Source: Glaciecola sp. UBA2563 (lineage in GTDB: Bacteria > Pseudomonadota > Gammaproteobacteria > Enterobacterales > Alteromonadaceae). Taken from it: a DNA stretch of 19,620 nucleotides. Of the stretch, positions 15,108-19,620 are shown one piece after another (the stretch's first letter is position 1; every line of letters starts with the position of its first letter). Under the pieces are notes generated by a model. It did not search any database. It saw only the letters and a list, made by a program, of their open reading frames with translations, and was not told the origin of the DNA. Made by a program: the position numbers and the translations under genes. The stretch lies in the NCBI GenBank assembly GCA_002340325.1, contig DDLV01000014.1:1-19620 (forward strand), in the 5' to 3' direction.

Positions 15108-15493
15108 TCACTACAGTCTGTACCATTTGTCAAAAGAGAGATTCCTTCCATATACTTATTGGTGAAGTCTTTTACTTTCGATTGCTCCATGGTTTCGGAT
15201 GATAAATGCACTTCTTCTAAATCTGCCGCAATTACCGTTAATTCTGACTGAATTTTCTGAATTGCATTTTCGAGCGTATATGTCAGTTCATGCACCTTCA
15301 CCATGTCTGCAGTTGGAATTTCGTCTTCATCAGTAATCTCGGTTAACTTCGCATTGTACGTTGCTAAGTTGCAAAGTGCTGAGGGTATATCCAGTGATTC
15401 AATCGCTTCAAAATGATCGCCGTCCGCTTGTGCGGTAAGCGCGAAAAGAGATGAGAAAGAAAGTAATGCAATGCTTTTTGTAATTATATTCAT
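15104..15493 (-). CDS. Small exported protein, DUF6746-like
   Basis: A 129-residue protein with a signal peptide (MNIITKSIALLSFSSLFALTAQA, cleavage near ADG) and an all-helical mature part. The helices carry LCNLATYNAKLTEI, the conserved-looking VHELTYTLENAIQKIQSEL, and LEEVHLSSE. This resembles, from memory, the DUF6746 family of short periplasmic helical proteins of unknown function. The two cysteines (C41 region and near the C-terminus) could form a disulfide in the periplasm. It starts 32 bases after the TonB-dependent receptor stop and has a weak ribosome site (CGGAAAC), so it is likely in the same Fur-linked transcript and may assist metal or siderophore uptake (inference). Confidence 0.8.
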   Translation of the reverse strand: MNIITKSIALLSFSSLFALTAQADGDHFEAIESLDIPSALCNLATYNAKLTEITDEDEIPTADMVKVHELTYTLENAIQKIQSELTVIAADLEEVHLSSETMEQSKVKDFTNKYMEGISLLTNGTDCSE

Positions 15494-15525
15494 TTTTTTG
15501 TTTCCGTTATTTGTTCAAAAACTAC

Positions 15526-17808
15526 TTATTCAAAATTGTAAGTAAAGGACACGCCGAAGTAGCGCGGCAAACCTGCTCTCACAGTGCGTGCGCCGTCAGT
15601 GGTGGTAAAATCAGACGTTAGGTAAAACTTGTCGGTTAAGTTATTCACATATGCTTCAATGCTGTAAACATCCGTCACATAGCCCAATTTTAGATTTAAT
15701 AATGTGCGAGAGTCCAATTCTACCGTATTTTGAACATCCGCATATGCGCCTTCTTGATAGTTAACATTACCACTTACGAAAAACTCATCCGTGAGATACG
15801 CTGTAGCGCCTATTGCTGCCGTAAGATCCGGTGAAAATGCAAAATCATTACCCGTGAGATCGCCAAGTGTTCCGCTATCAAAATCGGTGAACTCAGTACG
15901 TGCATAGCCAATACTCGTAAACATATTAATATCCGCACTCACTTGATACTGAACAGATAACTCGGTGCCATATATCTCCGATTCTCCTGCATTTTCCGTA
16001 ATACAATCAAGTGCATTATCTGGTGAACATATCGACAGCTGTTGGTCCGTCCAATCACCAAAATATGCATTGGCGTTGATCACTAAATCTCCGCCTAATG
16101 ACACTGAGCGTAACGCAACTTCATAATTGGATAAGTATTCAGGCTCATAGTCATTTTGACGACTACCTAAACTAAGCTCTGCCCCACCAGCGCGGTAACC
16201 TTCTTTGTAAAATGCACTCACCGATAGGTTTTGATTAATTTCATACGTCACACCTATTTGCGGTAGGAAAGCACTGTAATCAACGTTTATTGGTGGATTT
16301 TCAATAGGGGTAAGCAATCCATTTAATACTGCGTTAACTTGGGTTACTCCGCCCGTTACTACAGGGCCTAGACCTGCTCCTGGGAAAAGCATCTCAGCCG
16401 CTTCACCCGCTGCAATCGGGTCGGGGAGCGCGGAACCTTCAGCCAACGTATTAAAATTTGCAGAGATAGAGTCTTGCTCTTCATTGTCATAACGAAATCC
16501 GGCAGACAGCGTTACTTTATCATTGAGGAAATAGTCCCATTCGGTGTAAAACGCGTAGTTTGTTGTTTCTTGTTCGAACGGGAAAAAGACATCAATCTCA
16601 AGTGTTTCGGGATAAAAAGGCAGTAAAACACCGGGAACACCCACGTCAGCTGGAAGAATGTTGACCAACCCCAAAGTGCTGTTAACAATGTCTAACTTAG
16701 TATAATAGATACCGGCAACACCTCGATAATTTTCGCCATCATAGGATAAGCGAAACTCTTGTGCCCAATTGGTATCTTCACCTTCACGACCTCTAAACGC
16801 ATTGCCATTTTCAGGCGAACCTCCATCATCGTCAAATCGCTCATACTCCCCATCAAAATATGAGGTAATTGAGGTCAGTTCTATTTCATCATTGACGACA
16901 TAATCTATCGTCAATGCTGCGTTAACACCTTCGTAGTCTTCAAAACCAATCAAATTATCAGATGCAGTAAAGCTATCAATTGGCTGTAAATCCGCACGAT
17001 AAATGTCTTGCCCGCGGTGTGTATCAACATATCCCACCAGAAGATTTGCCGACAGGTTCTCAGCAATCTCGATATAATACTGGGCGCGAAGATTTGTATT
17101 ATCCCGTGCATCGAATTCATCATCGTTAAGTGTAATGTTTGATATATGCCCATCTTTTTCGTCGTACTGACCGCTGAAACGAAAAGCTGAATTCTCAGTT
17201 ATCGCCGTATTAAACATACCGCTGACGGCGAGCTGTCCATAATTACCAGCTTCAAGTTTAACTTTTCCTAGTGTTTCGTTTAGTTCTGGTCTATTCGTTT
17301 TGACGACAACTGCTCCGATTAACGCGTTTCGACCTACGTTGGTGGATTGAGGGCCGCGCAAGATTTCAACTTGTACCACATCCCATAAGTCTTTTGAATT
17401 AAATCGTGTGGAAAACCCAGTATAGGCAACGTTGTCTATATACAGTTGGGCGAGGGCGCCATCACCACCGCCCGTAGATTGAGAATTCTGACTGACGCCC
17501 CGCAATCCAAAGGATTCACCAAAACCTAAATCATATGCATTAGGTGTAATATCAAAAATATTATTGATATCCGCAATCGGCATACGTTCAATCATTTCAC
17601 CCGATATAACAGATACGCTTTCTTTCGTTTCTTGAAGCGTTCGACTGATTTTTTGTCCAAGGATAACGATTTTTTCCACTTCTATCTCAGCTCCGTCAGG
17701 CGCCATTGTTTCTTGGGCCGATGAAATTGACGGGGTGATAGAAAGTGATCCTGCTACTGTAATTGATAATGCTACTGCAACAGCCTGTGCAGTTTTTGAA
17801 CGTTCCAT
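15526..17808 (-). CDS. TonB-dependent outer-membrane receptor
   Basis: A 760-residue outer-membrane receptor. A signal peptide (~1-31, ending SISSAQE) is followed by a TonB-box-like EVEKIVIL (~43-50), a plug domain (ISGEMIERMPIADINNIFDITP; VEILRGPQSTNVGRNALIGAVVVKT), and a beta-barrel ending in YFGVSFTYNFE. Such receptors import siderophores, cobalamin, heme or sugars using TonB energy; the Fur-type box upstream and the divergent PepSY gene argue for an iron chelate. There is no N-terminal FecA-type signalling domain. The C-terminus is F-E rather than the usual terminal aromatic residue. ATG at 17808 has GGGA seven bases upstream. The small DUF6746-like gene follows at 32 bp. Confidence 0.92.
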   Translation of the reverse strand: MERSKTAQAVAVALSITVAGSLSITPSISSAQETMAPDGAEIEVEKIVILGQKISRTLQETKESVSVISGEMIERMPIADINNIFDITPNAYDLGFGESFGLRGVSQNSQSTGGGDGALAQLYIDNVAYTGFSTRFNSKDLWDVVQVEILRGPQSTNVGRNALIGAVVVKTNRPELNETLGKVKLEAGNYGQLAVSGMFNTAITENSAFRFSGQYDEKDGHISNITLNDDEFDARDNTNLRAQYYIEIAENLSANLLVGYVDTHRGQDIYRADLQPIDSFTASDNLIGFEDYEGVNAALTIDYVVNDEIELTSITSYFDGEYERFDDDGGSPENGNAFRGREGEDTNWAQEFRLSYDGENYRGVAGIYYTKLDIVNSTLGLVNILPADVGVPGVLLPFYPETLEIDVFFPFEQETTNYAFYTEWDYFLNDKVTLSAGFRYDNEEQDSISANFNTLAEGSALPDPIAAGEAAEMLFPGAGLGPVVTGGVTQVNAVLNGLLTPIENPPINVDYSAFLPQIGVTYEINQNLSVSAFYKEGYRAGGAELSLGSRQNDYEPEYLSNYEVALRSVSLGGDLVINANAYFGDWTDQQLSICSPDNALDCITENAGESEIYGTELSVQYQVSADINMFTSIGYARTEFTDFDSGTLGDLTGNDFAFSPDLTAAIGATAYLTDEFFVSGNVNYQEGAYADVQNTVELDSRTLLNLKLGYVTDVYSIEAYVNNLTDKFYLTSDFTTTDGARTVRAGLPRYFGVSFTYNFE

Positions 17809-17898
17809 CGTTGTTCCCTTACTTAGTTAATAATAACTAGTTGATTGATGACATGTTTTTTGCTCATCGCCAACGACTCGATAAGCGCTCTATTAATA

Positions 17899-17930
17899 AT
17901 ACTATTGCAAATCATTATCATTTGCAATAG
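17899..17930 (-). promoter_or_regulatory. Fur-type box over the receptor promoter
   Basis: Arms 17902-17912 and 17920-17930 (CTATTGCAAAT/ATTTGCAATAG) are perfect complements around CATTATC, and the centre AATCATTATCATTTG matches the Fur-box style GAT-AAT-GAT. On the minus strand TTGCAA (17922-17927) and TAGTAT (17899-17904) are 17 bases apart, so the operator covers the -35 to -10 region of the receptor promoter. The same operator, about 100 bases upstream of the plus-strand small membrane gene, may also control that unit. Confidence 0.75.
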
Positions 17931-18027
17931 ATCTTTACTTTCATCAGAGCATGAGGTAAGGTTTTGCAACTAAATGGTCATAGGCCCTTTGTTAGGTAAA
18001 CTATTAATTCATTGATGATACGACGCT

Positions 18028-18321
18028 ATGGAAACTGAAAACACCCGAAAGCCTAGACCTGTTTTTACTGCTTTTAAGCAGCGTCTCTTCGCCAGTTTGA
18101 TATTGGTTCTTATCACCACTGTTGTGATGATTCCCGGCATGACTACATACTTACCGTTCAACAAAATCGATACCATCGCATTACCAATTTTGCTCTTTCC
18201 ATTTATCTGGGTGGGCTTGTTTATCTATTGTTTTATAGCAAAAAGAATTTGGCATTTGTGGCTGGTATTACTCGGGTTAGCCTCCCTTCATGTGTTGCTA
18301 AGCTTTCTTGCGCTGCGTTGA
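18028..18321 (+). CDS. Small membrane protein of the iron locus, family uncertain
   Basis: A 97-residue protein with a short charged N-terminus and three hydrophobic segments (RLFASLILVLITTVVMIPGM; ALPILLFPFIWVGLFIYCFIA; HLWLVLLGLASLHVLLSFLAL). Its size, topology and place directly before a PepSY gene resemble the small 'iron uptake' membrane proteins such as DUF3649, but this is a weak match by eye. ATG at 18028 has no clear ribosome site. The PepSY gene follows after 35 bp, so the two are likely co-transcribed from the divergent region holding the Fur-type box. Confidence 0.7.
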   Translation: METENTRKPRPVFTAFKQRLFASLILVLITTVVMIPGMTTYLPFNKIDTIALPILLFPFIWVGLFIYCFIAKRIWHLWLVLLGLASLHVLLSFLALR

Positions 18322-18356
18322 GCATTTGAGAGAAGAGGAAAGGGAGGAATAAGGGA

Positions 18357-19620
18357 ATGAAAAGCCAGTCAATAAAAAAACTCTATACGCTTCACAGCTG
18401 GGTAGGCGTGGTTTCAGCAATTTTAATGTTTGTGATTTGCTTTACCGGCGCGGTTGCTGTTTTTGGGCAGGATGAACTTCGAAATTGGGCCAACCTTGAT
18501 ACAAGAGGTGACGTTTCAGTTGCGCCCGAAATTGTTGAAAAAATTGTAGCAGATGCCGTAACGCAAATCCCCGAGGCCTATCACAACAAACTTCAAATTA
18601 ACATGCCCGGCCGATTTTACGGTGATTTAGTCTTAGTATTTGAACGCGAAATAGATACTAACGACGGTCACATTCACGATGGGTATATGTTGCGCTATGA
18701 CATCACTTCGATGTTGCTTACATCCAAAGCCAACGGTTCGGTAAATGACCTTTACAGCGAGTCAAGGGTATCCAACGCAGCTGATTTTATTGTTAGATTT
18801 CATGCGGATTTGCACCTTGGCACCGTGGGTTTAATTCTGACAGGGGCACTTGGTCTCGTATTAATGACATCGATTGTGACAGGCTTTATCGTTCATCGAA
18901 AGAAACTAGCACAACTCTTTACATTTAGACCATCTAAGAGTTTTTCGTTGATGTTAAATGATGGTCATAAGCAATTGGGTGTATGGGGGCTTCTCTTTCA
19001 CGGCGTAATAGGCTTTACCGGTGCATTTTTGGGGTTGGCAACTGTTATTCTTATTCCCGCAGCAGCGTATGTAAGTTTTGGTGGTGATCAGGAGAAACTC
19101 GTTGAGACCTTTTTGGTGATGAAAGAGCCAGAATTGAGTCAGGAATATCAACCAACGCCATTGGCGCAAATATTGACTGAATCGACACTGGACGGCGAGC
19201 AAACAATTACCTTTGTAAATGTGCTCGGATTAAATGACGCGAATGCAATGACCTACGTCACAGTAACGGGCACTCAGGCAATGGCTCGCAATCAACTGCG
19301 CTTCTACGATAAAAACCAATTTGTAGAACAGACTGGCAACTTTAGCAGATTAGAGGGGGTTTCCGGTGGTGTATTAGAGCTTATGTTCCCACTGCATTTT
19401 GGTAATTTTGGCGGGATCTTGATAAAGATCTTATGGACGATTTTAGGGCTTACTACAGCTCTGCTTCCGTTGTCGGGTTTGATGCTGTGGGTAGAAAGAG
19501 GCGTGACGTCACCCGTACCTCGTTTCAGGCCTCAGACATATGATCGGCTCAATCGCGTCCTGCTTGGTTCATGCGGTGGGGTAGTGCTAGCATGCGTTAC
19601 AGTATTTCATGCTCAGCTCA
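18357..19620 (+). CDS. PepSY-associated transmembrane protein, 3' end outside window
   Basis: An open frame of 421 codons running off the window. It starts MKSQSIKKLYTLHSWVGVVSAILMFVICFTG, the typical first helix of PepSY_TM (PiuB-like) proteins, then a periplasmic PepSY segment, RFHADLHLGTVGLILTGALG with a second helix pair, HKQLGVWGLLFHGVIGFTGAFLG, and a helix at 19425-19490 (KILWTILGLTTALLPLSGLMLWVERG). The conserved histidines in these helices probably bind heme, as proposed for iron-chelate reductases of this family. Role: likely release of iron from ferric chelates at the inner membrane. A strong ribosome site (GGGAGGAATAAGGGA) precedes the ATG. The context of receptor, small membrane protein and Fur box supports iron metabolism. 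Confidence 0.9.
   Translation, partial: MKSQSIKKLYTLHSWVGVVSAILMFVICFTGAVAVFGQDELRNWANLDTRGDVSVAPEIVEKIVADAVTQIPEAYHNKLQINMPGRFYGDLVLVFEREIDTNDGHIHDGYMLRYDITSMLLTSKANGSVNDLYSESRVSNAADFIVRFHADLHLGTVGLILTGALGLVLMTSIVTGFIVHRKKLAQLFTFRPSKSFSLMLNDGHKQLGVWGLLFHGVIGFTGAFLGLATVILIPAAAYVSFGGDQEKLVETFLVMKEPELSQEYQPTPLAQILTESTLDGEQTITFVNVLGLNDANAMTYVTVTGTQAMARNQLRFYDKNQFVEQTGNFSRLEGVSGGVLELMFPLHFGNFGGILIKILWTILGLTTALLPLSGLMLWVERGVTSPVPRFRPQTYDRLNRVLLGSCGGVVLACVTVFHAQL

Overview
The window looks like a chromosomal segment of a marine gammaproteobacterium, most likely of the Alteromonadales (Alteromonas/Glaciecola-like). This rests on moderate AT-richness, a large TonB-dependent receptor with a PepSY protein, SirB2 and YbaN/DUF454 proteins, a class I PPK2, and FNR- and Fur-type operators. 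It is an inference from gene content; no rRNA or tRNA gene is present.

Layout. 1-1836 (+) is the C-terminal part of an RND efflux transporter, followed by a SirB2-like membrane protein (+). 2574-7052 (-) is one giant gene joining a caspase-like protease, an nSTAND ATPase, a membrane helix and WD40-type repeats. Next come a YbaN-like protein (-), a PPK2 polyphosphate kinase (+), a small protein (-) behind a perfect FNR-type operator, and an SLC45/GPH-like MFS transporter (-). A remnant of an EAL domain (+) follows. 11209-14718 (-) is the highlight: a putative split borosin RiPP operon ordered precursor peptide, TPR hybrid histidine kinase, alpha-N-methyltransferase. 14925-18027 (-) holds a TonB-dependent receptor and a small exported protein, and 18028-19620 (+) a small membrane protein and a PepSY transmembrane protein cut by the window end. 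A strong Fur-type box lies in the divergent promoter region between these two iron-type units.

How the parts work together. In the borosin operon the methyltransferase would install backbone N-methyl groups near the C-terminus of the 70-residue precursor. The membrane sensor kinase encoded between them (7 nt after the precursor) is probably co-expressed and may sense or control the product. No dedicated protease or exporter lies beside it. The TonB receptor, PepSY protein and Fur box form an iron or metallophore uptake module directly upstream.

Three intergenic gaps carry members of a long inverted-repeat element family (A 1847-2050, B 7568-7783, C 9180-9300). They share a two-hairpin head, while their outer arms differ between copies yet stay self-complementary. 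These are the main non-coding signal in the window.
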